Positions 10,226 through 20,104 of a DNA stretch of 64,000 bases are shown piece after piece. A program made the position numbers and the translations under genes. Every line of letters starts with the position of its first letter. Position 1 is the first letter of the stretch. The DNA comes from Janthinobacterium sp. GW458P. Its GTDB lineage: Bacteria; Pseudomonadota; Gammaproteobacteria; Burkholderiales; Burkholderiaceae_D. The notes under the pieces are model-generated. The model made no database searches and was not told the origin of the DNA. It saw only the letters and a program-made list of their open reading frames with translations. The stretch lies in contig NZ_NEGZ01000001.1 in assembly GCF_002127585.1 (NCBI RefSeq), forward strand, positions 130,345 through 194,344. Reading direction: 5' to 3'.

Positions 10226-10702
10226 ATGAACAAATTACTCGCCGCCCTGATCGCTACCCTGTTCGCTACCGCCGCCTTCGCTCAAACCGCGCCGGCCACG
10301 GAAGCTGTCGTGAAAGCCCAGGCTTCCGCGCAAAAAGACGTCAACAAGGCTGCCGCTTCGGAAGCCAAGGTCGATGCCAAGGCTGACGCCAATGTCGCCA
10401 AGGCCGAGATGAAGGCTGACGAAAAGAAAGCTGACGCCCATCACAAGGCAAGTAAAACCAAGGCCAAGGCCCACGATAAAGTTGTCAACGCCGATGCGGA
10501 AGACAAGCTGAAAGCGGAAGCCAAGGCAGACAAGACCGATGCCAAGGCCGATGCGAAAGCGACCAAGGCCGCTGTGAAAGCGAATGCCAAGGTCGCCAAG
10601 GAAAAAGTCGAAGCGAACGCCGACAAGGCCATCGCCGCCACCAAAACGGAAGAAGCCAAGGCCAAGGCCGACGCTGAAGTCAAGGCTGCCGCCGCAAAAT
10701 AA
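10226..10702 (+). CDS. Secreted Ala/Lys/Asp-rich low-complexity protein
   Basis: A 158-residue protein with a clear Sec signal peptide (about 1-19, ending ATAAFA before QTAPA). The mature chain consists almost only of Ala, Lys, Asp, Glu and Val in short quasi-repeats such as KADAKA, KAEAKAD and AKVDAKADA. It is expected to be a long charged helix or disordered rod in the periplasm. GAAAGG sits 7 bases before the ATG. Such proteins are sometimes annotated as histone H1-like or TolA-like by composition alone; neither function is supported here. It is a single-gene unit with a strong terminator. Confidence 0.8.
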   Translation: MNKLLAALIATLFATAAFAQTAPATEAVVKAQASAQKDVNKAAASEAKVDAKADANVAKAEMKADEKKADAHHKASKTKAKAHDKVVNADAEDKLKAEAKADKTDAKADAKATKAAVKANAKVAKEKVEANADKAIAATKTEEAKAKADAEVKAAAAK

Positions 10703-10734
10703 TTCGCCATTTGCGCGTGCAGGTTTCCCTGCAG

Positions 10735-10767
10735 AAAAAAAGACAGCTTCGGCTGTCTTTTTTTTTG
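10735..10767 (+). terminator. Rho-independent terminator after the Ala/Lys-rich protein
   Basis: An A-rich arm, AGACAGC, a TTCG tetraloop, GCTGTCT and a run of T form a nearly ideal bidirectional hairpin 32 bases after the stop codon. Confidence 0.9.
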
Positions 10768-10865
10768 TCGGCCTTTTGTGCCGGCCTTGCCATCCTTGAT
10801 GTGCCTCAATTCCCTGCCTGATCGGCGTGCCATAGTGAACTGGCAGACAGACGAAGGGAGACATC

Positions 10866-11264
10866 ATGAGCACCGCTAAAACGAAAAAGACACCGGCAAC
10901 CGGTTCGGCTGAAGGCGCGCCTGCCATGCAGTCCATGCCGGTGGAGGGAGACGTGCATGCCGGCACTGATGTGGACGACGCAGACGCCATGCCGGGGCCG
11001 CGCCTGGGCGTGTCCTATGCGGACCAGGCTGCCATCCATGCCGGCGCCGTGGATGCCGCGCCATGCCCGGTGGCGGCATGCAGCAGGCATCGCAGGGCAT
11101 GGCCGGCGCCAGTTGCATGCACGTGGGTGATGGCGGCGGCATGGGCGGCGACCGCGATGGCGGGGGCGGCGCAGGGGGCATGGGCGGCGACGGTGGTGGG
11201 CAGGGCAGTGGCACGCCTCAGGTGCGCACCTGCGCCACGATGGATGTGCATCGCCGCTTGCTGA
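10866..11264 (+). CDS. Open frame likely to encode the original N-terminus of the metalloprotease, now out of frame
   Basis: This frame has a good ribosome site (GAAGGGAG about 5 bases before the ATG) and coding-like codons from 10866 to about 11060 (start [13 protein letters not shown], no signal peptide). After that, coding character passes to the frame of the metalloprotease, which has its ATG at 11063 but no ribosome site. Frame 2 upstream of 11063 contains stops, so the metalloprotease frame cannot begin much earlier. The simplest reading is one gene starting at 10866 with a single missing base near 11055-11063. A sequencing error or a real mutation are both possible. As written, this frame ends at 11264 in unrelated sequence. 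Confidence 0.5.
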   Translation: MSTAKTKKTPATGSAEGAPAMQSMPVEGDVHAGTDVDDADAMPGPRLGVSYADQAAIHAGAVDAAPCPVAACSRHRRAWPAPVACTWVMAAAWAATAMAGAAQGAWAATVVGRAVARLRCAPAPRWMCIAAC

Positions 11265-13180
11265 CCGAGGATCCGTCCTATGCAAATATCCGCGCCGATA
11301 TTGAAAACCTGGCAGGACTGTATGAGGGCGACAGCAGCATTGCCGGGCGCTCCGGCGTGACGCAGATACCGGTGGTGGTGCACGTAGTGTGGAACACGGC
11401 GGCGCAGAATATCTCGGATGCGCAGATCGCCAGCCAGATCGATGTGCTGAACCGTGATTACCGGCGCGTCAACCCGGATGTTAACAACACGCCGGCACCC
11501 TTCCTGCCGCTGACGGCCGATGCGCGCGTGGAATTCGCGCTGGCCGCGATCGATCCGAATGGCGCGGCCACCAGCGGCATCGAGCGGCGCCAGACGACAG
11601 TGACGTCCTTCGGTGCCGACGATGCCGTCAAATCGCAGGCGACGGGCGGCATGAATGCCTGGCCGGCGGACACCTACCTCAATGTCTGGGTCTGCCAGCT
11701 TGGCGGCGGCCTGCTCGGCTATGCGCAGTTTCCCGGCGGCCCGGCCGCTACCGACGGCGTGGTAATCCTGCAATCGGCCTTCGGCACGACCGGTACGGCG
11801 GCGCCGCCCTTCCACCTGGGACGCACGGCCACGCACGAAATCGGCCACTGGCTGAACTTGAACCATATCTGGGGCGACGACGGCACGGGGTGTTCGGGCA
11901 CGGACAACGTGGCCGACACACCGAACCAGGGCGGGCCGAACACGGGCCAGCCTTCGTTCCCCCATATTTCCTGCAGCAATGGGCCGAATGGCGACATGTT
12001 CATGAACTACATGGATTATGTGGACGACCCCGCCATGTTCATGTTCACGGCGGGCCAGGTGGCACGCATGCAAGCCTGTCTCGATGGGCCGCGCGCCAGC
12101 ATCGGCACGGGGACGGGCGGCACGGGCGCCACGCCGCGCCAGAGTTCTTCACCCGTCGTGGCCTGGGGCGCGAACCGCCTCGACGTCTTCGTGCTGGGCA
12201 CGGACCGCGCGCTGTACCACAAGGCCTGGAACGGCACGGCCTGGGCGCCGTCCGTCACCGGCTATGAAGGGCAGGGCGGCATCTGTACCAGCGCGCCGCA
12301 GGTGGTGTCGTGGGCGCCGAACCGGCTTGACGTGTTTGTCACGGGCACCGACAGCGGCTTGTTCCACAAGTGGTGGAACGGCACGGCCTGGGGACCGTCG
12401 CTGACGGGCTACGAAGCGATGGGCGGCTTGTGCGTGGGCGACCCGCGCGCCGTGGCGTGGGGGCCGAACCGCCTCGACGTGTTTGTCGTCGGCACGGACC
12501 GCGGCCTGTATCACAAATGGTGGAACGGGTCCGCCTGGGGGCCGTCGCTGACGGGATACGAAGCCATGGGCGGCATCTGCCTGGGCCAGCCGGAAGCCGT
12601 GGCGTGGGGGCCGAACCGCCTCGACGTGTTCGTCATCGGCACGGACCGGGCCCTGTACCACAAGTGGTGGAACGGTACGGCCTGGGGACCGTCGCTGACG
12701 GGCTACGAGCGCCTGGGTGGCATTTGCACCTCGTCGCCGAAGGCGGTGGCCTGGGGACCGAACCGGCTCGACGTCTTCGTCAGCGGCACCGACGGTGCGC
12801 TGTACCATAAATGGTGGGATGGCGCGAAATGGGGGCCGTCCGTTGACGGCTTCGAGCGCCTGGGCGGTATCTGCGTGGGCGAGGTGGACGCCGTGTCGTG
12901 GGCGGCCAACCGTCTCGACCTGTTCGTCATCGGCACGGACAGCGCGCTGTACCACAAGGCGTGGAACGGCTCGGCCTGGACGCCGTCGCTGACGGGCTTT
13001 GAGAGCCTGGGCGGCGTGTGCACCTCGCGTCCGCGCGCCACGGCCTGGGCGGCGAATCGCCTTGATGTCTTTGTCACTGGCACGAATGGCGCCCTGTTCC
13101 ACAAGGCGTGGAACGGTACGGCCTGGTCGCCATCCGTGAGCGGCTATGAAAGCCTGGGCGGCGTGGTATCGTGTTTCTGA
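11063..13180 (+). CDS. M43-type zinc metalloprotease with a C-terminal seven-repeat propeller
   Basis: A 705-residue frame. After a Gly/Met-rich segment (about 1-50) comes the conserved [11 protein letters not shown] entry of M43/cytophagalysin-like peptidases. The zinc site [11 protein letters not shown] (residues 258-268; His258, His262, His268, catalytic Glu259) is followed by the Met-turn MNYMDY. From about residue 365 there are seven tandem repeats of 48 residues, each built on NRLDVFV-GTD-ALYHK-WNG, as in PLL-like fucose-binding or DUF346 propellers. It should be a protease with a sugar- or surface-binding propeller. No signal peptide is visible in either N-terminal frame, so the export route is unclear. 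The true start probably lies at 10866 in another frame. Confidence 0.82.
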   Translation: MPGGGMQQASQGMAGASCMHVGDGGGMGGDRDGGGGAGGMGGDGGGQGSGTPQVRTCATMDVHRRLLTEDPSYANIRADIENLAGLYEGDSSIAGRSGVTQIPVVVHVVWNTAAQNISDAQIASQIDVLNRDYRRVNPDVNNTPAPFLPLTADARVEFALAAIDPNGAATSGIERRQTTVTSFGADDAVKSQATGGMNAWPADTYLNVWVCQLGGGLLGYAQFPGGPAATDGVVILQSAFGTTGTAAPPFHLGRTATHEIGHWLNLNHIWGDDGTGCSGTDNVADTPNQGGPNTGQPSFPHISCSNGPNGDMFMNYMDYVDDPAMFMFTAGQVARMQACLDGPRASIGTGTGGTGATPRQSSSPVVAWGANRLDVFVLGTDRALYHKAWNGTAWAPSVTGYEGQGGICTSAPQVVSWAPNRLDVFVTGTDSGLFHKWWNGTAWGPSLTGYEAMGGLCVGDPRAVAWGPNRLDVFVVGTDRGLYHKWWNGSAWGPSLTGYEAMGGICLGQPEAVAWGPNRLDVFVIGTDRALYHKWWNGTAWGPSLTGYERLGGICTSSPKAVAWGPNRLDVFVSGTDGALYHKWWDGAKWGPSVDGFERLGGICVGEVDAVSWAANRLDLFVIGTDSALYHKAWNGSAWTPSLTGFESLGGVCTSRPRATAWAANRLDVFVTGTNGALFHKAWNGTAWSPSVSGYESLGGVVSCF
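12151..13180 (+). repeat. Seven tandem 144-base repeats encoding propeller blades
   Basis: The coding repeat has an exact period of 144 bases (48 codons). The NRLDVFV core recurs seven times and the nucleotide sequence is also strongly conserved between units, notably the central ones. This points to recent duplication or ongoing gene conversion. Seven blades would close a full propeller. Confidence 0.85.
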
Positions 13181-13206
13181 TGGCAATATTGTAAACGGGA
13201 GGCGGC

Positions 13207-13554
13207 ATGCATGATATGACAACGGTACTTCCCAGCGGCAGCTGGACGCATTCCTTCGAGGAGGATGCCGATGGTATCGAGGTGTACCGGCCCACCGCCA
13301 CGTTTGCCTTTCCTCCCAGCCGCAAAGGGCGCAAGGTACTCGAATTCGGCGCACCCGCCGGCGCCATGGCGCAAGGGGAGGCGACATTGACGTCGATGGC
13401 GCCCGGCCCCGACGACCGTCCCCGCGCCGGCCCCGTTACCAAGCTGGTGCCGCTGGGCATGGGCCGCTATGCCTTGGGGGATGCAGCCGGGAAGCAGGAT
13501 GTGATCGATATCGTCGAAGCGACACCCGACGTGCTGCGCCTGGCGCGGCATTAA
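13207..13554 (+). CDS. Small protein of unknown function
   Basis: A 115-residue protein with a good ribosome site (GGGAGG 4 bases before the ATG), 26 bases after the metalloprotease and probably cotranscribed. It has no signal peptide or membrane segment. The centre (about 35-75) carries FPPSRKGRKVLEFGAPAG followed by a Pro/Gly-rich stretch. I recognise no family. The stop overlaps the convergent LuxR-type gene by 4 bases. Context suggests a role tied to the metalloprotease, such as inhibitor or partner, but this is speculation. Confidence 0.6.
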   Translation: MHDMTTVLPSGSWTHSFEEDADGIEVYRPTATFAFPPSRKGRKVLEFGAPAGAMAQGEATLTSMAPGPDDRPRAGPVTKLVPLGMGRYALGDAAGKQDVIDIVEATPDVLRLARH

Positions 13555-13829
13555 GGCTGGCCGCGCAGCTTGTGCGCGAGCGCCGTGCGGTTGCCCACGT
13601 CCAGCTTCTCGTAAATTGCATGCAGTTGGTTGCGCACGGTGGCCGGTGACTTGCCCAGTTCCCTGGCGATGCTTTTATACGGCAGACCTTCGGCTGCCAT
13701 GGCCGCCACCAGCCGTTCTGCCGGGGTCAGGCGCTGCATGGCGGCCTGCCTGAAACGTTGTTTGTCATCCTTGCTCTCCTGTCCGTGGGCGGCATGCCGG
13801 TGGCATGCCTGCAGGGATAACGGGAGCAT
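13551..13829 (-). CDS. Small LuxR-type helix-turn-helix regulator
   Basis: A 92-residue protein that is little more than a LuxR/GerE DNA-binding domain (about 32-90). LTPAERLVAAMAAEGLPYKSIAREL and SPATVRNQLHAIYEKLDVGNRTALAHKL give the four-helix signature. No receiver or ligand-binding domain is present, so it resembles stand-alone GerE-like regulators or the remnant of a longer response regulator. It runs against the metalloprotease pair with a 4-base tail overlap. No convincing ribosome site precedes the ATG at 13829. Confidence 0.75.
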   Translation of the reverse strand: MLPLSLQACHRHAAHGQESKDDKQRFRQAAMQRLTPAERLVAAMAAEGLPYKSIARELGKSPATVRNQLHAIYEKLDVGNRTALAHKLRGQP

Positions 13830-13884
13830 GGCGCGTATCTGTAAATTTATTTTCCCCTACCGCCGCCAGGTGCGATGGGCAAAA

Positions 13885-13910
13885 AAAAAGACAGGCGAGC
13901 CTGTCTTTTT
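13885..13910 (-). terminator. Terminator downstream of parC
   Basis: A GACAGGC / GCCTGTC stem flanked by A and T runs on both sides lies 18 bases beyond the parC stop. It can work in both directions and closes the long parE-parC operon. Confidence 0.85.
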
Positions 13911-13927
13911 GTCTCGCTTGATGGCGG

Positions 13928-16282
13928 TCAGCCGATGGGGGTCATGGACACCGGTTTCAGCTTGGCCGCCAGCGCCTTGCCCTTCTTCGCGCGCTTGCCG
14001 ATGTGATCGGCCAGGGCGGTTGCACCGAGCGAGGCATCCTGCGGCTTCGAGGCCCGGCCGATGCCGGAGACGACCACGCCGCGCTGGCTGATCGGCTGCA
14101 CAGCCAGCAGCTTGTCCTTGCCTTCCAGTTCGATCAGCTTGACGCCTGTACCGCCCTTGGACAGGGTTTTCATCTCAAGCAAGCCAAATACCAGCAGGCG
14201 CGCACCTTCCGTCAGGCAGGCCACGGCGCTGGCGGCTTCCGGGATGACCTTCGGTTCGAGCGGCACGTCGCCGTCATCCAGGGTGATGAAGGCCTTGCCT
14301 CCCTTCAGACGGCTGACCATGTCGCCCGCCTTGGCGATGAAGCCGTAGCCGGCGCTCGACGCCAGCAGCAAGCTGGTGGCGCCATTGCCCGCAAAGTAAT
14401 GCAGGATGCGCACGGCGTTGCCGGGCGTGCCGCCGCTCAGGTCGCACAAGGTCGTAATCGGCACGCCGTCGCCGCGCGCGTTGGGCAGCGCCGAGACGGG
14501 CACCGAGTAAATCTTGCCATTGTTGCCAAAGCCGAGCAGTGTGTCCACCGTGCGGCACTCGAAGGCGCCATGCAGGGTATCGCCCGCCTTGAACGTGAAC
14601 TGCGCCGCATCGTGGCCGATGCCGGTGCGCGCGCGCACCCAGCCTTTTTCCGAGATGATGACGGTGACCGGTTCATCGACCACTTTTTGCTCCGCCACGG
14701 CTTTTTGCGCTTCCTCGATCAGGGTGCGGCGCGCATCGCCAAACTGCTTGGCGTCCGCTTCGATTTCGCGGATGATGGCGCGCTTCATCGAACCCGGGTT
14801 GTCGAGCAGGTCTTGCAGCGACTTTTCTTCCTTGCGCAGCTCGGCCAGTTCCTGCTGGATCTTGATCGTTTCCAGGCGCGCCAGCTGGCGCAAGCGGATT
14901 TCCAGGATATCGTCGGCCTGGCGCTCGGACAGCTTGAAGGCTTCGATCAGGGCCGCCTTCGGCTCATCCGAATTGCGGATGATCTGGATTACCTTGTCGA
15001 TATTGAGCAGGATCGCTTCGCGCCCTTCCAGGATATGGATGCGGTCCTTGACCTTGCCCAGCTTGTAGCCGGTGCGGCGCGTGACGGTCTCGAAGCGGAA
15101 ATCGATCCATTCGCGCAGGATGTCGCCCAGGCCTTTCTGGCGCGGACGGCCATCGCCGCCTATCATCACCAGATTGATCGAGGTCGACGATTCGAGCGAC
15201 GTATGCGCCAGCAGCATCAGCATGAATTCCGTCTGGTCCTGGTTCTTCGACTTCGGTTCGAACACGAGGCGCACGGGTGCGGCGCGGCCAGATTCGTCGC
15301 GGATGGTGTCGAGCGAATTGAGGATCAGCGCCTTCAGGGCCACCTGGTCCGGCGACAGCGCCTTCTTGCCCAGCTTGATTTTCGGATTCGTCAGTTCCTC
15401 GATTTCTTCCAGGACCTTTTGCGACGAGGTGCCCGGCGGCAGTTCCGTGACGACCGCTTGCCACTGGCCGCGCGCCAGTTCCTCGATCTTCCAGCGCGCG
15501 CGCACCTTCATGCTGCCACGGCCGCTCGCATACATGTCCTGGATTTGCGATGGCGGCGTGATGATCTGGCCGCCGCCGGGGAAATCGGGGCCGGGCATGA
15601 TGGCCATCAATTCGGCGTGCGTGATCTTCGGATCGCGGATCATGGCCACGGCCGCCTTGGCCACTTCCGCGAGGTTATGCGACGGGATTTCCGTCGCCAG
15701 ACCCACGGCGATGCCGGAGGCGCCATTGAGCAGCACCATCGGCAGGCGGGCGGGCAGCAGCTTTGGTTCTTCCGTCGAACCATCGTAGTTGGGCTGGAAA
15801 TCCACCGTGCCCATGCCGATTTCATCCATCAGCAGTTTGGCGATCGGCGTCAAACGTGCTTCCGTGTAGCGCATTGCCGCCGCGCCGTCGCCGTCGCGCG
15901 AGCCGAAGTTGCCCTGCCCGTCGATCAGCGGGTAGCGCAGCGAGAAATCCTGCGCCATGCGCACCAGCGCATCGTATACGGACTGGTCGCCGTGCGGGTG
16001 CAATTTACCCAGCACGTCGCCGACCACGGCCGCCGATTTGCGGGGCTTCGCCGTGGCATTCAATCCCAGCTCATTCATCGCATACAGGATGCGGCGCTGC
16101 ACGGGCTTCTGGCCATCGCAGACGTCGGGCAGGGCGCGGCCCTTGACGACGGAGATGGCGTAATCGAGATAGGCACGCTCGGCGAAGGTGGAGAGGGTCA
16201 GCGCTTCGCCGTCGAATACCGGTTCATCCGGCTCGGTCGGCTCAGGCTGGGCATCGTCAAATAAATTGGTTTGTGTGGACAT
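13928..16282 (-). CDS. parC: DNA topoisomerase IV subunit A
   Basis: A 784-residue type IIA topoisomerase subunit that cuts and rejoins DNA while decatenating daughter chromosomes. The winged-helix region carries the quinolone-pocket segment [20 protein letters not shown] (residues 92-111) and catalytic Tyr139 in [10 protein letters not shown]. The tower and coiled-coil region follows, and the C-terminal domain from about 500 is of the degenerate ParC type rather than a full GyrA box propeller. At the two residues most often linked to quinolone resistance it has Gln100 (Ser in E. coli ParC) and Asp104 (Glu in E. coli). Its partner parE is five genes upstream on the same strand, with hscC and two J-like genes between. 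Confidence 0.95.
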   Translation of the reverse strand: MSTQTNLFDDAQPEPTEPDEPVFDGEALTLSTFAERAYLDYAISVVKGRALPDVCDGQKPVQRRILYAMNELGLNATAKPRKSAAVVGDVLGKLHPHGDQSVYDALVRMAQDFSLRYPLIDGQGNFGSRDGDGAAAMRYTEARLTPIAKLLMDEIGMGTVDFQPNYDGSTEEPKLLPARLPMVLLNGASGIAVGLATEIPSHNLAEVAKAAVAMIRDPKITHAELMAIMPGPDFPGGGQIITPPSQIQDMYASGRGSMKVRARWKIEELARGQWQAVVTELPPGTSSQKVLEEIEELTNPKIKLGKKALSPDQVALKALILNSLDTIRDESGRAAPVRLVFEPKSKNQDQTEFMLMLLAHTSLESSTSINLVMIGGDGRPRQKGLGDILREWIDFRFETVTRRTGYKLGKVKDRIHILEGREAILLNIDKVIQIIRNSDEPKAALIEAFKLSERQADDILEIRLRQLARLETIKIQQELAELRKEEKSLQDLLDNPGSMKRAIIREIEADAKQFGDARRTLIEEAQKAVAEQKVVDEPVTVIISEKGWVRARTGIGHDAAQFTFKAGDTLHGAFECRTVDTLLGFGNNGKIYSVPVSALPNARGDGVPITTLCDLSGGTPGNAVRILHYFAGNGATSLLLASSAGYGFIAKAGDMVSRLKGGKAFITLDDGDVPLEPKVIPEAASAVACLTEGARLLVFGLLEMKTLSKGGTGVKLIELEGKDKLLAVQPISQRGVVVSGIGRASKPQDASLGATALADHIGKRAKKGKALAAKLKPVSMTPIG

Positions 16283-16330
16283 GGCGCTTATTTCGGTGTT
16301 AAGTGGTTGCGGTTGAATTCATGGAGCTGA

Positions 16331-18268
16331 TTATGACAGCCCGGGTCTGGATAAGGCGGCGCCGTAGCGCAGGTAGATGCAGCGCACGGTGAAGTACAGC
16401 ACGATCAGGGCCAGCTCGACGCCGTTATGCATCATCGACATGGCACGGACGGGCGCGGCCTGGCCGGCCAGCAAGACGCTGCCTAGGGATGGCACCAGTA
16501 CCAGCGGCCAGACCGTCCTCCAGCGCAAATCGCTGGGCGAGATCAGCAGACCGGCGCACGACCAGGCATACAGCGCGGCACCGAGCGGCACGGCTGGCAG
16601 CAGCTGCAGGTACAGGGGCAGCAGCAGGCCGGCGCAGCCGATCAGCCATGCTACGCGCAGGCGCGGCAAGCGCTCCACGGGCAAGCCGCATTCTTCATAC
16701 AGGCCGCCGGCGCTGCGCAAGGCCAGCAATAACAGGCAGAACATCATCGGCATGCCATTGGCGATGACGAGTGCCGTAGAGCCTTTGCCGTTCATGAACA
16801 TGGCGGCGACCATTGCCAGGCCCAGGGCAGCGGCGAGCAGCACGCCGTTGAGCAGTTGGCGGTTCATGGCATATGCCAGCAGCGCCGAGGCGCACAAGCC
16901 CACCGAGGTCGCGATGCGCAGCGCCTCGCCCCGTTCGGGTAAAAACAGCAATAGCGCCAGCAGCAGATAGGGCACGATCCAGGCCAGTTGCAGCAGCCCG
17001 GGCCGCGCTTGCAGCATGGGCAGGCGTTTCTGCAGCGCTTCCTGCAGTGCCTGCAGCCGCGTGAACAGGGGGGCGGGCCAGCGCAGCGCATGCATGGCCA
17101 GCAGGGAAAAGGCCAGCACCTGGAATCCCAGCAGGCTGGCATACGCGCCCATGTCGCCCAGGCTGACGCCGGCGACCTTGAACAGGCTGGACAGGATTAG
17201 GTGCAGCACGAAGCCCAGGCCTGCCGATGCGAAGGCCGTCTGTTTGAAATAGCGCCGCGAAAAAACCGCCTGCTCCCATTGCTCGAACAAATCCGTATCG
17301 AGTTTATAGGCCAGCATGTCGCCATGCTGCCAGCGTATCGTCTGCAGCAGCCCGCGCAGCTGCAGGTTGAATTTTTTGTCCAGCATCTGGCGCACATACG
17401 CCGACGGCGGCTGTTGCGACAGGATGCAGTCCAGGCCGGGATAGCTGTCGCGGTTGTTGCTGAAATGGGCGAACGAGCGGTCGGCCCGGTAGCGCTGCAC
17501 GGCAGCGCGTACCAGGTCGCCATGGCGGCGTGCCAGGTAGGAAAAATCGTATTCCCAGCCCAGCTGCTCGAACAGCGCGTTGCGCAGCGACAGGTTGTAG
17601 CCGGCGCTGGCGCAATAGCGCAGCGCGCACACGTCGAATTCCTCGCGCACGTCGAGGTTGAGCAATTCTTCGCGCTCGAGGAAGCCGGCCAGCACGGCGG
17701 CCGCATCGCGGCGCCGCGACTGTTCCAGGAATGCCTGCCACAGGCTGGCCGCTTCCTCGACGGGATCGATGGCGACCACGCCCCATTGTTCCGGTGGCGG
17801 CATGCATTCCGGTGCTGGCTCATCGGGGACGCCCCACAGCTCCGCAGGCGCCTCCTGCGCCGCGTGTGTCTCTTGCGCCGCGTCGGCGAGAACGCCCCAC
17901 AGTTCGGCCGCCGGCGCTTCCGCTGGTATGTCTACTGCCGGCGTCTGCGTTGGCGCCGGTGGCGTCAAGCCGGTGTCTGTCTTTAAGCCGGATGCAAGGG
18001 CAGGAGGCAGACGCGCCGGGTCTGACTCCGGTCGTTCAGCCGCTGGCATGGCGTGCCGCTCTGCCAGCTCGGCGGCAAAGCGCGGCGCATGACGCAGCGC
18101 ATATTCATAGGCGTCGCGCAGCTCCTGGAAGGCGGCCGGGTCGTCTTCCGGCCGCGTTACCTTCAGGCGTTTCGCGTAGGCGCGCTTGAGCACGCGCTCG
18201 TCGCCTGTCGGCGCCGTGTCCAGGATGTCCCACAGGTTGCGTTCAGCGCTGTACGTGCCGCCGTCCAT
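16331..18268 (-). CDS. J-like domain membrane protein, probable HscC co-chaperone (second copy)
   Basis: A 645-residue protein. The first 70 residues match a J-domain (NLWDILDTAPTGDERVLKRAYAK), but the HPD tripeptide that stimulates Hsp70 ATPase is replaced by RPED. A long Pro/Ala-rich variable stretch (about 80-170) leads to a helical middle part and then about eight hydrophobic helices (from about 345). It is a paralogue of the next gene upstream and lies in the same operon as hscC. In E. coli, HscC likewise has neighbouring J-proteins (DjlB, DjlC). I infer a membrane-anchored specific partner of HscC. The missing His makes the mechanism unusual or the function divergent. Confidence 0.72.
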   Translation of the reverse strand: MDGGTYSAERNLWDILDTAPTGDERVLKRAYAKRLKVTRPEDDPAAFQELRDAYEYALRHAPRFAAELAERHAMPAAERPESDPARLPPALASGLKTDTGLTPPAPTQTPAVDIPAEAPAAELWGVLADAAQETHAAQEAPAELWGVPDEPAPECMPPPEQWGVVAIDPVEEAASLWQAFLEQSRRRDAAAVLAGFLEREELLNLDVREEFDVCALRYCASAGYNLSLRNALFEQLGWEYDFSYLARRHGDLVRAAVQRYRADRSFAHFSNNRDSYPGLDCILSQQPPSAYVRQMLDKKFNLQLRGLLQTIRWQHGDMLAYKLDTDLFEQWEQAVFSRRYFKQTAFASAGLGFVLHLILSSLFKVAGVSLGDMGAYASLLGFQVLAFSLLAMHALRWPAPLFTRLQALQEALQKRLPMLQARPGLLQLAWIVPYLLLALLLFLPERGEALRIATSVGLCASALLAYAMNRQLLNGVLLAAALGLAMVAAMFMNGKGSTALVIANGMPMMFCLLLLALRSAGGLYEECGLPVERLPRLRVAWLIGCAGLLLPLYLQLLPAVPLGAALYAWSCAGLLISPSDLRWRTVWPLVLVPSLGSVLLAGQAAPVRAMSMMHNGVELALIVLYFTVRCIYLRYGAALSRPGLS

Positions 18269-18331
18269 CAGTGGTCACTCCCGTTCTGGGACAGGTCGGG
18301 TAAAGTGGTTTGCAGGGGCATGGGCGCGCGT

Positions 18332-20104
18332 TCAGGCATGGACGTTCTCTTGCTGGTTTTCATAATACAGATTGGCCAGAATCAGCGTGGCGATGAGCGG
18401 CAGCAGGGCTTCCGGCATCATCAGGCGGCTATCGGGCAAATTGGAAAAAAAGGAGGTACTTGATGCCAGCGTGAGCTTGACCAGCAGCAGGGCCGGCCAT
18501 AGCAGATGCCGGGACACGCTGGGCATCGTGAATTGGTACAGCGGCACCCCGGCCAGGCACCACAGCCAGGCCAGCACCGGCGCCAGGCCGGCCGGCAGCA
18601 CGCCTGCCGCTGCGACAAAAAACAGCAAGGTGCCGCCCATCAGCCAGGTAATGCGCAATCGGTGGCGCCATGCCTTTGGCAAGCCCAGGGCCGGATACAG
18701 TTGCGCGCCGCCGCGCGCCAGCAGTATCAACAGGCACAGGCTGAAAGCAAAACAGGCACTGGCAGGAAAGGACTCGAAGGCGGTTTCCCGCATCAGCCAG
18801 GTCAGCAGCGATGCAATCGGCAGCAGGAGCAGATAGGCGCCCGGCTTGAAATGCGCTGAGGCGGCAAATGTCGCCAGCAGCGCGCAGGCTGCAAGCAGGA
18901 TCGTGGCGCCAGAGACCAGTATCGGCGATGGTCTGTTGACAAACAGCAGCAGCGACAGAGCGGCATAGGCATACACCCAGCCGAATTGCCATTGGTGCCG
19001 ATACCGGTGCTGCTGCAGGTAGACGCCAAAGTGCTGCTGCCTGAACTGCGCCATCCGCTCAAGCAGCGCGGTGGGGCGGTAAAAGGTAAACGCGGCGTAG
19101 GCCGAGAAGGACAGCAGCTGTGACAGCACGAAAAAAATAGAATAAAAGGAGTCGATGCCGAAGAGCCCCCAGCGTTCATGCATGAGCAGCGCGAGCCCGT
19201 AGACGGCGAGGCCGGTCACCGCGGAACGTACGGCGGTGCTGGTGAAATATTTTTTGGCGCGGGCTTTGCCCTCCCACCAGGTGATCGATGCGGGATCGAT
19301 CTTGTAGGCCAGCAGGTCGCCATGATGCGCGCGCATGCCCTCGATCAGTGCCAGCATGGTCTGCGTCAATGTGCCATCGCGCAGACAGAACGCGGATGCC
19401 GGCGGCGTGGCCAGCAGCAGATCGAGGCATGCACCGTACTCTGCGCTGCGGCGCAAATAGGCCAGCGAAGACGTCGCGTTGTGGCGCCCGACCATGACGC
19501 GTGCCGCGTCCGCATCCATTTTGTGCAATTGCGGCAGCCGCTGGTCCCACTGGTAGTGCTCGATGAACCGGCCGCGTGTGGCGTCATGGCACGCAGCCGT
19601 GGCGCAGTAGCGCAGGGCCAGGCGTTCAAATTCCTCGCGCACGGCGAGGCGGGTCATCGCTTCACGCTTTTCCAGCGTTGAGAGCTTGATGCCAGTGCCG
19701 GAGTTCAGCCATTCCTGCCACAGGATCTGCGCTTCCTTCAGGGGATCGACTGTCAGGGTTGGCGGTGCCGGTGGACGCGCCGCAGGCGGCACTTTGCCGA
19801 AGTCGAGCTTCGCGGCAGCCAGTGGGGCTAGTGTCGGCAGCGTGTCCGTGGCGGCCGGGGGCTCAGGCGCCGCGACTGGCAGCGCCGTTGTTCCGGCGTC
19901 GGCAGGCTGCTGTTGTTCCTGGCTGTGCGCCGCGACGCGCAATGCATATTCATAGGCATCGCGCAGGCGCTGGAATGCTGCCGCACCGTCTTCAGGACGG
20001 TTCAGCTTTAACTGGCGCGCATAGGCGCGCTTGATGTCGCGTTCATCGCTCGTCTTGGCGATGTCCAGGACATTCCAGATATCCAGCGTCTCGTTACCCG
20101 TCAC
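18332..20104 (-). CDS. J-like domain membrane protein, probable HscC co-chaperone (first copy)
   Basis: A 590-residue paralogue of the following gene. It has an N-terminal J-like domain (DIWNVLDIAKTSDERDIKRAYAR) with the HPD site changed to RPED, then a Pro/Ala-rich variable linker (about 60-125), a helical domain (about 130-265) and multiple membrane segments from about 275. Its start overlaps the hscC stop by 4 bases (ATGA), strong evidence for coupled translation with the Hsp70. The two copies share domain order but have clearly diverged, so the duplication is not recent. Confidence 0.75.
   Translation of the reverse strand: MTGNETLDIWNVLDIAKTSDERDIKRAYARQLKLNRPEDGAAAFQRLRDAYEYALRVAAHSQEQQQPADAGTTALPVAAPEPPAATDTLPTLAPLAAAKLDFGKVPPAARPPAPPTLTVDPLKEAQILWQEWLNSGTGIKLSTLEKREAMTRLAVREEFERLALRYCATAACHDATRGRFIEHYQWDQRLPQLHKMDADAARVMVGRHNATSSLAYLRRSAEYGACLDLLLATPPASAFCLRDGTLTQTMLALIEGMRAHHGDLLAYKIDPASITWWEGKARAKKYFTSTAVRSAVTGLAVYGLALLMHERWGLFGIDSFYSIFFVLSQLLSFSAYAAFTFYRPTALLERMAQFRQQHFGVYLQQHRYRHQWQFGWVYAYAALSLLLFVNRPSPILVSGATILLAACALLATFAASAHFKPGAYLLLLPIASLLTWLMRETAFESFPASACFAFSLCLLILLARGGAQLYPALGLPKAWRHRLRITWLMGGTLLFFVAAAGVLPAGLAPVLAWLWCLAGVPLYQFTMPSVSRHLLWPALLLVKLTLASSTSFFSNLPDSRLMMPEALLPLIATLILANLYYENQQENVHA

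Noticed and set aside
14003-16264. Long plus-strand frame across parC
   Set aside because: Exact antisense of a textbook ParC; no ribosome site or recognisable domain.
18005-18040. GGGTCTGACTCCGG inside a J-like gene, resembling the ends of the dispersed repeat
   Set aside because: It lies within the variable linker of a coding region and lacks the inner stem; may be chance similarity.
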